DNA of 64,000 nucleotides, taken from contig NZ_JACHFE010000010.1 in NCBI RefSeq assembly GCF_014201735.1, positions 53,238-117,237 of the forward strand. The letters are read 5' to 3'. Below the pieces are notes generated by a model. The model ran no database searches. It was not told the DNA's origin and saw only the letters and a program-made list of their open reading frames with translations. A program made the position numbers and the translations under genes. This document shows, piece by piece, positions 16,884 through 25,128 of this stretch (within the stretch, counting starts at the first letter, position 1; every line of letters begins with the position of its first letter). Source of the stretch: Marinobacter oulmenensis (lineage in GTDB: Bacteria > Pseudomonadota > Gammaproteobacteria > Pseudomonadales > Oleiphilaceae).

Positions 16884-18278
16884 ATGCATATCCATATCCT
16901 GGGGATCTGTGGCACGTTCATGGGCAGTCTGGCAGTGATTGCCAGGGAGCTGGGGCATACCGTGACCGGTTCCGATCAGGGCGTCTACCCGCCCATGAGC
17001 ACTCAGCTGGAGGCTCAGGGAATCACCCTGATGGAAGGCTATGGTGCGCAGAATCTCTCCCCGGCGCCGGATCTGGTGCTGATCGGCAATGCCATGTCCC
17101 GCGGTAATCCGGAAGTTGAGGCGGTGCTGAACAAGCACATTGATTACATGTCCGGCCCTGAGTGGCTGGCACGGGAGGTATTGCGTCACCGGTGGGTGAT
17201 GGCTGTCGCGGGTACTCACGGCAAGACCACCACCACCGCCATGCTGCTGTGGATTCTGGAACAGGCAGGGTTTGATGCCGGTTATCTGGTCGGGGGCGTA
17301 CCGAAGGACTTTCCCGTGTCAGCCCGGCTGGGCAGCAGTGACTTCTTTGTGATTGAGGCCGACGAATACGACAGTGCCTTTTTTGACAAACGCTCCAAGT
17401 TTGTCCATTACCGCCCGGATACCCTGATTCTGAATAACCTGGAATACGACCACGCCGATATCTTTGACAGTGTCGAGGCCATTGAGCGCCAGTTCCACCA
17501 TCTGGTGCGGACGGTGCCAGGGCAGGGCCTGATTGTCCGGCCGGCCGCGGATGGGCATCTGGATAAAGCGCTCGAACTGGGATGCTGGACCCGGGTTCAG
17601 GACACCGCTGTGGGTAGTGAAGTGCCCCATACCACGGACTGGCGGGCCGAGTTGCTGTCCGAGGATGGCAGCCGCTTCATGGTGATCCATCACGAACAGC
17701 CGGTGGCAACCCTGAACTGGCAATTGACCGGGAAACACAACGTTCGTAATGCCCTCTCGGCCATTGCCGCTGCCCGCCACGTGGGCGTTACGCCCGATCA
17801 TGCGGTGTCTGCGCTGTGCCGGTTTTCCGGGGTCAAACGCCGCATGGAGCTGCTGGCCGATGTGGGCGGAGTCCGGGTATACGATGATTTTGCCCATCAC
17901 CCGACCGCCATTGCCAGTACGCTCGAGGGCCTGCGTCATCGGGTGGGCGATGAGCCGATTCTGGCCATCATTGAGCCCCGTTCAAACACCATGAAGCAGG
18001 GCGTGCATCGCCAGACGCTGATCCCGAGTACGGAGGCAGCCGACCGGGTGCTCTGGGGCAACCTTGGTGAAATGGCCTGGCTGGGGGAGTTGCTGGATGA
18101 CTGGCATCAGGCCCATGGCGAGGCGGGTAATCACCGGATGGAGGCCTCGGTGGAGGCTCTGGTGGCCGCCGCACTCGATCAGTTGCCGGAAACCTGCCAC
18201 ATTGTGATCATGAGTAACGGTGGCTTCGGCGGTATTCACAGCAGACTGGTTGCAGAACTGGAGAAAGATCGTGGCTGA
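16884..18278 (+). CDS. mpl: Murein tripeptide ligase Mpl, 464 aa
   Basis: Cytoplasmic Mur-ligase family enzyme that recycles L-Ala-gamma-D-Glu-mDAP onto UDP-MurNAc. It starts with the Rossmann segment MHIHILGICGTFMGS, has the ATP P-loop GTHGKTTTTAM and the EADEYDSAFFDKRSKF block typical of Mpl rather than MurC. An in-frame TTG lies two codons upstream at 16878; the ATG at 16884 is chosen by family start. AGAGG at 16869-16873 could serve either. ubiX overlaps its 3' end by 8 nt. Confidence 0.95.
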   Translation: MHIHILGICGTFMGSLAVIARELGHTVTGSDQGVYPPMSTQLEAQGITLMEGYGAQNLSPAPDLVLIGNAMSRGNPEVEAVLNKHIDYMSGPEWLAREVLRHRWVMAVAGTHGKTTTTAMLLWILEQAGFDAGYLVGGVPKDFPVSARLGSSDFFVIEADEYDSAFFDKRSKFVHYRPDTLILNNLEYDHADIFDSVEAIERQFHHLVRTVPGQGLIVRPAADGHLDKALELGCWTRVQDTAVGSEVPHTTDWRAELLSEDGSRFMVIHHEQPVATLNWQLTGKHNVRNALSAIAAARHVGVTPDHAVSALCRFSGVKRRMELLADVGGVRVYDDFAHHPTAIASTLEGLRHRVGDEPILAIIEPRSNTMKQGVHRQTLIPSTEAADRVLWGNLGEMAWLGELLDDWHQAHGEAGNHRMEASVEALVAAALDQLPETCHIVIMSNGGFGGIHSRLVAELEKDRG

Positions 18279-18900
18279 TGTTCCGGTAATCAACCTTGCC
18301 TTTACCGGTGCTTCCGGCGCCCAGTACGGGCTGCGACTGCTGCAGTGCCTGGTGGCGCAGGGTTGCCGGGTCAACGTCATGGTCAGCAAGGCGGCCCAGG
18401 TAGTGATTGCCACCGAGACGGATTTCACTCTGCCAGGCAATACGCCGGCGATGGCCGAAGCGTTCCGGCAGTTCAGTGGTGCCCGAGAGGGTCAGGTTTG
18501 CGTGTTTGGTCGTGAGGAGTGGTTTTCGCCACCGGCCTCCGGCTCAGGAGAAAAAGCGCCGCTGGTTATCTGTCCCTGCAGCACCGGCACGCTGTCGGCA
18601 CTGGCAACCGGTGCCAGCAATAACCTGATTGAGCGGGCAGGGGATGTCGCACTCAAAGAGCGCCGGCCCCTGATTCTGGTGCTGCGCGAATCCCCCTACT
18701 CGGAAGTGCATCTGGATAACATGCTCAGGCTGACCCGCATGGGCGCGGTGATCATGCCGGCCAGCCCGGGGTTCTATCACAAGCCGGAATCCATTGACGA
18801 TCTGGTGGATTTCATGGTGGCCCGCATTCTGGATCATCTGGGTCTGGAGCAGAGCATGGTGCCGCGCTGGGGAGAATCTGGCCACGGAAGGGGCAACTAA
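18271..18900 (+). CDS. ubiX: Flavin prenyltransferase UbiX, 209 aa
   Basis: Makes prenylated FMN, the cofactor for the UbiD decarboxylase of ubiquinone synthesis. Family segments are the N-terminal L-A-F-T-G-A-S-G-A-Q-Y-G, the phosphate-binding PCSTGTLSALATGAS, LVLRESPYSEVHLDNM and PASPGFYHKP. A longer frame opens at 18220 inside mpl; the GTG at 18271 is preferred because it follows GGAGAA and puts the conserved flavin-binding strand at the N-terminus. It overlaps the mpl stop by 8 nt, so the pair is coupled. Confidence 0.95.
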   Translation: MADVPVINLAFTGASGAQYGLRLLQCLVAQGCRVNVMVSKAAQVVIATETDFTLPGNTPAMAEAFRQFSGAREGQVCVFGREEWFSPPASGSGEKAPLVICPCSTGTLSALATGASNNLIERAGDVALKERRPLILVLRESPYSEVHLDNMLRLTRMGAVIMPASPGFYHKPESIDDLVDFMVARILDHLGLEQSMVPRWGESGHGRGN

Positions 18901-18922
18901 GCTGGACGGAGCCAATCAGGTA

Positions 18923-18960
18923 GGCCTTTCTAAAACCGTGCGGAGCCATGGATGGCGGAG
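18923..18960. repeat. Partial copy of palindromic intergenic element
   Basis: Positions 18940-18960 are identical over at least 20 nt to the reverse complement of sequence inside the palindromic element at 52461-52560, and the 17 or so bases to the left are also mostly conserved. Only about half of the element is present here, so it may be a degraded or truncated copy. It lies just downstream of ubiX in non-coding sequence. Confidence 0.6.
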
Positions 18961-19054
18961 TAGTAACCAAGCAGACACAAGAAAACAGCACAATATCATC
19001 GCGCTGACGTGTGTAATCGTATGGGAGCTGTAATTGATTCGGGGAGTATCAAGG

Positions 19055-19077
19055 CCACTTCTTGGGGGAAGAAGTGG
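19055..19077 (-). repeat. Perfect 9-bp inverted repeat at the tRNA-Leu 3' end
   Basis: CCACTTCTT (19055-19063) and AAGAAGTGG (19069-19077) are perfect complements around a G5 loop. On the tRNA strand the encoded CCA opens the stem. There is no U-tract after it, so it does not look like a standard terminator; a trailer hairpin affecting 3' processing is possible. Confidence 0.6.
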
Positions 19078-19161
19078 TGCCGAGGAGAGGACTTGAACCT
19101 CCACGGGGTTGCCCCCACTAGCACCTGAAGCTAGCGCGTCTACCAATTTCGCCACCTCGGC
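19075..19161 (-). tRNA. tRNA-Leu (anticodon CAG)
   Basis: The reverse strand folds as a class II tRNA. The 7-bp acceptor pairs 19155-19161 with 19079-19085, the anticodon loop is TTCAGGT (anticodon CAG, reads CUG), there is a long GC-rich variable arm, and the T-arm contains GGTTCAAGTCC. The discriminator is A and the 3' CCA is encoded (19075-19077). The CCA bases are also the first three bases of a perfect 9-bp inverted repeat running into the 3' trailer. Confidence 0.95.
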
Positions 19162-19182
19162 AGATGACTCGTAACCGCCTTT

Positions 19183-19210
19183 ATCTTACTGAATTCCCGA
19201 TTGAATTCAA
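19183..19210 (-). promoter_or_regulatory. Predicted sigma-70 promoter of tRNA-Leu
   Basis: On the minus strand TTGAAT (19210-19205) and TAAGAT (19188-19183) are 16 nt apart. Transcription would begin near 19176, about 15 nt before the tRNA. The bases after the -10 include a GC-rich GGCGG, as is common for stable RNA genes. Confidence 0.55.
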
Positions 19211-19425
19211 GGCTGTTACTGGTCGGTGAGGAGTGCCCCTCAACCGATGGCGCGTACTTTAATAATTCCTTCGGGGGGTGTCAAACATTTTTTTGAAAAA
19301 TATGAGGGCTGTATTTGTGCCTATTCGTTGGCCCCTTGTTAGCCAGCCGACTCATACCAACGTTATACTCAATTCAGACACGAATTCCGCCGCTCAGGTG
19401 AGCGGCCTTTAAAACAAGGATCCGA

Positions 19426-21897
19426 ATGGTTTCCAGGAAGAAAAAAAGCAATGATCCTCACGCCGACCGTGAGGCGCAAAAATACGACAACCCCATTCAG
19501 AGCCGGGAGTTCATTACCCGTCACCTGAAAGAAAGAGGGGCGCCCGCCACTCACGAAACCCTGTGCCAGGAACTGGGCCAGAACTCGCCCGAAGGGATTG
19601 AGGCACTGCGGCGCCGGCTGATTGCCATGTGCCGGGACGGCCAGTTGATCTGTAATCGCCGGGGCGCCTATCTGCCCATTGACGAGGCGGAACTGGTGAC
19701 CGGCCGTGTCATGGGGCACCGGGATGGCTTCGGTTTTCTCATCCCCGATGACGGCAGCTCCGACCTGTTTCTGACCGCCCGGCAGATGCGTCAGGTGTTT
19801 CATGGCGACCGGGTCGCCGGTCGGGTCGACCGTGTGGATGACCGCGGCCGCCGTGAGGGTGTGATTGTTGAAGTGCTTGAGCGCAAAACCGACCAGATTG
19901 TCGGCCGGTTTTTCCGGGAGAGCGGTATTGCGTTTTTGGTGCCCGAGAACGCCCGTGTGAGCCAGGAGATACTGGTGCCGGAGGAATACACCGGCAAGGC
20001 GGTGCATGGTCAGTATGTGGTGGTGGAGATCGTCCGGCAGCCGACGATTCGCATGCAGCCGACAGGTAAGGTGATTGAGATTCTGGGTGAGCATATGGCG
20101 CCGGGTATGGAAATCGATGTGGCCATCCGCTCCTACGATATTCCCCATAGCTGGCCACCCGCCGTCGGTCGTCAGGCGGCCGCGATACCGGAAGAGGTCA
20201 CCGGGAAGGACAAGGAAAACCGGGTGGATCTCCGGGATCTTCCGCTGGTAACCATTGATGATGAGACCGCCCGGGATTTTGACGACGCCATTTATTGCGA
20301 GCGCCGCAAGCGTGGCGGGTACCGGCTGGTTGTTGCCATTGCCGACGTGTCCCATTACGTCCGCCCCGGCTCGCCACTCGACGAGGAGGCCATCCAGCGG
20401 GGCAATTCGGTCTATTTCCCGGACCACGTGGTGCCCATGCTGCCGGAGAAACTGTCGAATGGGCTCTGTTCGCTGAACCCGGATGTCGAGCGCCTCTGCG
20501 TGGTGGCGGATATGACCATTGGTCCGAACGGGAATATTGGCAGTTACACCTTTTACCAGGCGGTCATGCGCAGCCATGCACGGCTGACTTACAACAAGGT
20601 CAGCGACATACTCGAGCGGCCGGACAGTGAGCCGGGCTACCGTCTGAGCGAGCAGTACGCGGACCTGCTGCCGCACCTGCACGATCTCTATGATCTGTAC
20701 AAACTGCTGCGTGCGGCCAGAACCGAACGGGGCGCCATCGATTTCGAAACCACCGACACCAAGATCGTCTTCGATGCGGACCGCAAGATTGAAGAGATTG
20801 TGCCGGTACACCGCAACGACGCCCACAAGATTGTCGAAGAGTGCATGCTGTGCGCCAACGTGGCGACCGCGCGCTTCCTCAAGAAGCACAAGGTGCCGGC
20901 GCTGTATCGGGTGCATGAAGGGCCTTCCGAAGAGCGCCTGAGCAATCTCCGGTTGTTCCTCGGCGAGCTGGGGCTGCAACTGGGTGGTGGCGACAAGCCC
21001 ACTTCGGCGGACTACCAGGCGTTACTGCGTGAAGTGGCCGACCGTCCGGACGCCCACGTTATCCAGATGGTGATGCTGCGCTCGCTCAGTCAGGCGGTGT
21101 ACAGCCCGGAAGAGCACGGGCACTTCGGCCTTGGCTTTGCCAGTTATGCCCACTTCACCTCTCCGATCCGTCGCTATCCGGACCTGATCGTGCATCGGGC
21201 CATCAAGTCCCGGATTCATGACAAGAAGGTCAAGAAAGACGTAGTTACTCCGTCAGTCACCGACAGTGAACTGGCGAATTATCCCTACGACTATGCCCGC
21301 ATGGAGCAGTTGGGCGAACACTGCTCCATGACGGAGCGGCGCGCCGACGACGCCACCCGCGATGTCAATGCCTGGCTCAAGTGCGAGTTTCTGAAGGATC
21401 GCGTGGGTGAGGAATTCAATGGGGTGATTGCGGCGGTCGTGCCGTTTGGCTTCTTTGTTGAATTGTCCGGCCTGTTCATTGAGGGGCTGGTGCATGTGTC
21501 CACGCTCAATGGGGATTATTTCCATCACGATGCCGTCAAGCACCGGTTGATTGGTGAGCGCACGGCGGTCAGCTTCCGCCTGGGTGACGAAGTCCGGGTG
21601 CGGGTGGTCCGTGTGGATCTGGATGATCGCAAGATTGATCTGGAGCTGGTCAGTGAGCCCCAGCGCCGCCAGGCTGACCGGGAAGCGCTGGATGTCTCCC
21701 GCCGTCAGCAGAAGGATTCCGGCAAGCGTGGCAAGAACGCTCGTGGCGGCAAGTCAGGCGGGAAATCCCGCTCCGGTTCCTCCGGCAAGAAGGGCAGCGC
21801 CAAGGAGCGCCTGGCGGCCGAGGCCGCCCGGGATGCCGCTCGCAAGTCAGCCAAGGGCAAGTCCTCGGGCGGTAAAAAGCGGAAATCCGGAAACTAA
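19426..21897 (+). CDS. rnr: Ribonuclease R, 823 aa
   Basis: Processive 3'-5' exoribonuclease able to digest structured RNA. In order: N-terminal winged-helix domain (about residues 22-85), cold-shock-like OB domains, the RNB catalytic domain with the acidic cluster T-I-D-D-E-T-A-R-D-F-D-D near residue 276, an S1 domain (about 655-735) and a Lys/Gly/Ser-rich basic tail from about 750. The tail is long and low complexity, typical of RNase R and thought to aid RNA or ribosome binding. A short AAGGA precedes the ATG. rlmB follows 22 nt later. Confidence 0.96.
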   Translation: MVSRKKKSNDPHADREAQKYDNPIQSREFITRHLKERGAPATHETLCQELGQNSPEGIEALRRRLIAMCRDGQLICNRRGAYLPIDEAELVTGRVMGHRDGFGFLIPDDGSSDLFLTARQMRQVFHGDRVAGRVDRVDDRGRREGVIVEVLERKTDQIVGRFFRESGIAFLVPENARVSQEILVPEEYTGKAVHGQYVVVEIVRQPTIRMQPTGKVIEILGEHMAPGMEIDVAIRSYDIPHSWPPAVGRQAAAIPEEVTGKDKENRVDLRDLPLVTIDDETARDFDDAIYCERRKRGGYRLVVAIADVSHYVRPGSPLDEEAIQRGNSVYFPDHVVPMLPEKLSNGLCSLNPDVERLCVVADMTIGPNGNIGSYTFYQAVMRSHARLTYNKVSDILERPDSEPGYRLSEQYADLLPHLHDLYDLYKLLRAARTERGAIDFETTDTKIVFDADRKIEEIVPVHRNDAHKIVEECMLCANVATARFLKKHKVPALYRVHEGPSEERLSNLRLFLGELGLQLGGGDKPTSADYQALLREVADRPDAHVIQMVMLRSLSQAVYSPEEHGHFGLGFASYAHFTSPIRRYPDLIVHRAIKSRIHDKKVKKDVVTPSVTDSELANYPYDYARMEQLGEHCSMTERRADDATRDVNAWLKCEFLKDRVGEEFNGVIAAVVPFGFFVELSGLFIEGLVHVSTLNGDYFHHDAVKHRLIGERTAVSFRLGDEVRVRVVRVDLDDRKIDLELVSEPQRRQADREALDVSRRQQKDSGKRGKNARGGKSGGKSRSGSSGKKGSAKERLAAEAARDAARKSAKGKSSGGKKRKSGN

Positions 21898-21919
21898 GTA
21901 CCTGTACAGGAAGCATTGA

Positions 21920-22657
21920 GTGTCTCAGGAATATGTCTTTGGGTGGCATGCCGTTGATGCCATCCTCAAGCGCCAGCCGGAGCGGTTGCAGCAGGTCTGG
22001 ATTCAGACCGGCCGGCAGGATAAACGGGTAAAGGCCATCACGGATGCGCTGGATGGTCTGGGTGTGCGCTGGCAGGTGGTGCATCGCCGCGAACTGGACG
22101 ACCGGGTGTCCGGTGTTCATCAGGGCATTGTTGCAGCCGTTGGCGAAAGCCGGGAATGGACCGAAGACGATCTGCTGGCCATGCTGGCGGCCCGGGAGCA
22201 GGCTCCGTTTCTCCTGGTTCTGGATGGCGTGACCGATCCTCACAATCTTGGTGCCTGCATGCGCACGGCCGATGCGGCCGGTGTCCAGGCCGTGGTTGTG
22301 CCCAAAGACAAATCGGCCTCCCTGACCCCTGTCGCCAGAAAGGTGGCTTGCGGCGCGGCGGAAACGGTGCCGTTTGTCCGGGTCACCAATCTGGCGCGCT
22401 TCCTCCGTGAAATCAAGGAGCAGGGGGTCTGGCTGATCGGGACCGCCGGCGAGGCCAAAGCCACCCTGTATCAGGCGGATTTCAAAGGGCCGGTCGCGCT
22501 GGTGATGGGCGCGGAAGGCAAGGGCATGCGCCGCCTGACCCGCGAACACTGCGATCAGTTGATCAATATTCCCATGGCCGGACATGTCGACAGTCTCAAT
22601 GTCTCGGTCGCCACCGGGGTGTGCCTGTATGAGGCGGTCCGGCAGCGAACGGGATAG
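21920..22657 (+). CDS. rlmB: 23S rRNA (guanosine-2251-2'-O)-methyltransferase
   Basis: SpoU-family SPOUT methyltransferase for G2251 in the peptidyl-transferase P loop. The 245 aa show an N-terminal L30e-like substrate-binding domain and the three SpoU motifs: DGVTDPHNLGACMRTADAAG, LVMGAEGKGMRRLTREHCD and I-P-M-A-G-H-V-D-S-L-N-V-S-V-A. The start is a GTG. rnr-rlmB is the standard order, and both are probably transcribed together. Confidence 0.96.
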   Translation: MSQEYVFGWHAVDAILKRQPERLQQVWIQTGRQDKRVKAITDALDGLGVRWQVVHRRELDDRVSGVHQGIVAAVGESREWTEDDLLAMLAAREQAPFLLVLDGVTDPHNLGACMRTADAAGVQAVVVPKDKSASLTPVARKVACGAAETVPFVRVTNLARFLREIKEQGVWLIGTAGEAKATLYQADFKGPVALVMGAEGKGMRRLTREHCDQLINIPMAGHVDSLNVSVATGVCLYEAVRQRTG

Positions 22658-22678
22658 TTCCGGCAGGGCCTGTGAGCC

Positions 22679-22707
22679 TTGCACAAATCCTTCCATGCGC
22701 CTAGAAT
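22679..22707 (+). promoter_or_regulatory. Predicted sigma-70 promoter of the rpsF operon
   Basis: TTGCAC (22679-22684) and TAGAAT (22702-22707) are separated by 17 nt. Transcription would begin near 22713 and give a leader of about 190 nt before rpsF. Confidence 0.65.
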
Positions 22708-22713
22708 ACTGCA

Positions 22714-22738
22714 CCCCTTTTTGAAGGGGCGCTTTTTT
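22714..22738 (+). terminator. Terminator-like hairpin in the rpsF leader
   Basis: CCCCTT (22714-22719) pairs with AAGGGG (22724-22729) and is followed after three bases by six T's (22733-22738). It could end rlmB readthrough, but it starts at the predicted rpsF transcription start, so it may act as an attenuator. An alternative stem (22729-22736 with 22747-22755, one bulge) would sequester the U-tract. Confidence 0.6.
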
Positions 22739-22905
22739 ATTGCCCGAAAAGGCGCAGGGAAGAAGCGTTGTTTTCGGCAGGTCTTTGTTTGCAAAGCCTT
22801 TGCCCGGAAGCAGAACCGAAGCAGGCAGCCTGGCTGTCAACTCCTTGCTTTCATGCCTTGGGTCCATGCCCGGGAAGAAAGCTGTTCAAACCGTAGGGAG
22901 AACTC

Positions 22906-23325
22906 ATGCGTCACTACGAAGTCGTATTCATGGTACATCCGGATCAGAGCGAGCAGGTGCCCGCGATGATCGAGCGTTATACCAATGTCATCACCGAAGA
23001 TGGTGGCAAGGTACATCGCCTGGAAGATTGGGGCCGTCGTCACCTGGCCTACCCGATCAACAAGATTCACAAGGCTCACTATGTCCTGATGAACATCGAA
23101 TGTTCACAGGCCGCTATGGACGAGCTGACTCATAACTTCCGGTTCAACGATGCCATCATCCGTGACCTGATCCTGCGTCGCGACGAGGCTGTTACCGATC
23201 TGTCCCCGATGAAAGCCGCCGAGTCCCGTGAGGATCGTCGTTCCGGCGGAGGCGATGAGCGCCCGCGTCGTTCTGCCGAGTCTGACTCTGCCCCCAAGGC
23301 ACAGGCCGAGAGCGAAGAAGAGTAA
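22906..23325 (+). CDS. rpsF: 30S ribosomal protein S6 (bS6), 139 aa
   Basis: Binds the central domain of 16S rRNA together with S18. The conserved N-terminus [18 protein letters not shown] and [15 protein letters not shown] identify it. The C-terminal extension (from about residue 108) is charged and low complexity and ends S-E-E-E, a suitable acceptor for RimK-type glutamate addition; rimK itself is at 56.5 kb in this window. First gene of rpsF-rpsR-membrane protein-rplI, preceded by a long leader with a promoter and hairpin. Confidence 0.97.
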   Translation: MRHYEVVFMVHPDQSEQVPAMIERYTNVITEDGGKVHRLEDWGRRHLAYPINKIHKAHYVLMNIECSQAAMDELTHNFRFNDAIIRDLILRRDEAVTDLSPMKAAESREDRRSGGGDERPRRSAESDSAPKAQAESEEE

Positions 23326-23350
23326 TCAACCGGAGTTAAGGAGTTAAGTA

Positions 23351-23581
23351 ATGGCTCGTTTTTTCAGACGTCGTAAGTTCTGCCGCTTCACGGCAGAAGG
23401 TGTTAAAGAGATCGATTACAAGGATCTGGACACCCTGAAAGGTTACATCACTGAAACCGGCAAGATCGTGCCCAGCCGCATCACCGGCACCAAAGCACGT
23501 TATCAGCGTCAGCTGGCCACCGCTATCAAACGCGCCCGCTACCTGGCACTGCTGCCGTATACGGATAGCCACGATCACTAA
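23351..23581 (+). CDS. rpsR: 30S ribosomal protein S18 (bS18)
   Basis: The 76-aa protein has the typical start [17 protein letters not shown] and the [18 protein letters not shown] block. It forms a heterodimer with S6 on the platform. The gene is 25 nt after rpsF with a GGAG-type site just upstream. The conserved Cys in RRKFCRF is retained. Confidence 0.98.
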   Translation: MARFFRRRKFCRFTAEGVKEIDYKDLDTLKGYITETGKIVPSRITGTKARYQRQLATAIKRARYLALLPYTDSHDH

Positions 23582-23607
23582 GCACAGATAGACAAGGACC
23601 CGGGACC

Positions 23608-24474
23608 ATGCGTGCACTGGCACAGTATGTAATGCGCGGTCCCCTGCAGGCCGGCGGGGTTGCGGCAGTAACGACTGCCTTGCCCCTGCTGTTCTGGATT
23701 GGCGCAGCGGTAGTCGGCCTGGTCATACTCAGGCTTGGGCTCCGTCAGGGGCTGAACATTGGCCTCTGGGCATTGCTGCCCTCCTTGGGTTGGGCGCTGT
23801 ACGGCCAGGACCCAACGGCACTGGTGGTGGTGCTTGAGGTCATGCTGATGACCGCCATCCTGAGAGCCTCAATGTCCTGGGAGAAGGCCCTGTTATCGGG
23901 AGCCTTCCTGGCGATACTGACCGGGCTGATGATGCCCCTGATGTATCCGGCACTGCTGAACGATCTCGTTCAGGCTGGTGTGGAATTCTACCAACAGTAC
24001 AACGCAGAAGTGGCCCGGGAACTGGGCGGCGACCTGGAGCAGATAATCCGGGATACCATGAACGCGAGCATGGCGGGGACCTACTTTGCCACCGCCGTGG
24101 GCATGGTGATGCTGGCCAGAGCCTGGCAGGCGGGGTTGTACAACCCCGGCGGGTTCCGCAAGGAATTCCACAGCCTGCGGCTGTCACCGGTGATTGCCAT
24201 TCTGTGTGCGGTCACCATGGTGATCGGGCCGGTACTGGGCCTCAACTCGTTGTTGCTGGCCTGGGCCGCCGGGACGCCGCTGTTCATGGCGGGGCTGGGT
24301 CTGGTCCACGGTGTGGTTGGTAAGAAACAATGGAGCGGGCAGTGGCTGGTGGTTTTCTACATTGCCATGCTGTTGCTGGGTCCGAGTCTGATGATGCTGT
24401 TGTTGGTCATGGCTTTTGTGGATAGCTGGCTGGATATCCGGAGGCGTATAACCCCCGCCGGGTCGGCTGAATAA
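23608..24474 (+). CDS. DUF2232-like multi-spanning membrane protein, 288 aa
   Basis: Hydrophobic protein with roughly seven to eight predicted membrane segments, a longer polar loop around residues 118-150 ([18 protein letters not shown]) and a short basic tail. Similar uncharacterised membrane proteins sit between rpsR and rplI in pseudomonads and relatives, which supports it as a real gene. Assignment to DUF2232 is from architecture and context and is moderate. It is translated between ribosomal protein genes with 26- and 20-nt gaps, so it must be co-expressed with them; its function is unknown. Confidence 0.8.
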   Translation: MRALAQYVMRGPLQAGGVAAVTTALPLLFWIGAAVVGLVILRLGLRQGLNIGLWALLPSLGWALYGQDPTALVVVLEVMLMTAILRASMSWEKALLSGAFLAILTGLMMPLMYPALLNDLVQAGVEFYQQYNAEVARELGGDLEQIIRDTMNASMAGTYFATAVGMVMLARAWQAGLYNPGGFRKEFHSLRLSPVIAILCAVTMVIGPVLGLNSLLLAWAAGTPLFMAGLGLVHGVVGKKQWSGQWLVVFYIAMLLLGPSLMMLLLVMAFVDSWLDIRRRITPAGSAE

Positions 24475-24494
24475 AGCACGAAGAGGTTAACGAG

Positions 24495-24941
24495 ATGGAA
24501 GTTATTCTGCTCGAGAAAGTAGCAAACCTTGGATCCCTGGGTGACAAGGTAAAGGTTAAGGCCGGTTACGGTCGTAATTTCCTGCTGCCGCAGGGCAAAG
24601 CTGTGCCTGCCACAGCAGACAACGTCAAGGCGTTCGAAGAGCGTCGTGCCGAGCTGGAAAAAGCCGCTGCTGAACGGCTGGCTGCTGCCCAGGCCCGTGC
24701 CGAAGCTCTGGAAGGCGCGACCTTCACCATCACTTCCAAGTCTGGTGAAGAAGGCAAACTGTTCGGTTCCATCGGCGTTCGCGACATCGCTGACGCGGTT
24801 ACCGCCGGCGGCACTGAAGTCGAGAAGAGCGAAGTTCGTCTGCCGGAAGGCCCGATCCGGGTTACCGGTGAGTACGAAATCGAACTGCAGCTGCACACCG
24901 ATGTGGCCGCTACCATCAAACTGGCCGTGGTTTCCGAGTAA
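24495..24941 (+). CDS. rplI: 50S ribosomal protein L9 (bL9)
   Basis: Two-domain protein of 148 aa. The N-terminal rRNA-binding domain is [32 protein letters not shown], split here by the conserved Gly pattern. A long central helix rich in Ala/Glu follows, then the C-terminal domain with [15 protein letters not shown]. Last gene of the operon, followed by an inverted repeat at 25003-25037. Confidence 0.97.
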   Translation: MEVILLEKVANLGSLGDKVKVKAGYGRNFLLPQGKAVPATADNVKAFEERRAELEKAAAERLAAAQARAEALEGATFTITSKSGEEGKLFGSIGVRDIADAVTAGGTEVEKSEVRLPEGPIRVTGEYEIELQLHTDVAATIKLAVVSE

Positions 24942-25002
24942 ACCCGACGCCAGTTAGTGGTGCATCCCAAGGCGTCCGGGGCATTCGTCCCTGGCGCCGG
25001 TA

Positions 25003-25037
25003 AACGGGCCCGGACCGGAGACGGTTTCGGGCCCGTT
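25003..25037 (+). terminator. Possible terminator after rplI
   Basis: A perfect 10-bp GC-rich stem (25003-25012 with 25028-25037) closes a 15-nt loop. The following sequence (GCTTTCTGG) has only a weak U-tract, so termination may be partial and allow readthrough into dnaB. Confidence 0.45.
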
Positions 25038-25128
25038 GCTTTCTGGTATTCTTGTATCCCGATATTCACCTCAAGCCTGATCGGAGCAGGAACCCTGTCC
25101 GGTCGGCCGTAGCCGAAGACGTGTGCCC

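Noticed and set aside
18916..19155. 79-codon frame through tRNA-Leu (M-A-K-L-V-D-A-L-A-S)
   Set aside because: It is the well-known false translation of a tRNA-Leu gene.
19336..19369. rnr promoter TTGTTA / TATACT
   Set aside because: The spacing is 22 nt, too long for sigma-70.
19369..20979. 536-codon frame antisense to rnr
   Set aside because: Mirror of the RNase R frame; no ribosome-binding site or family features.
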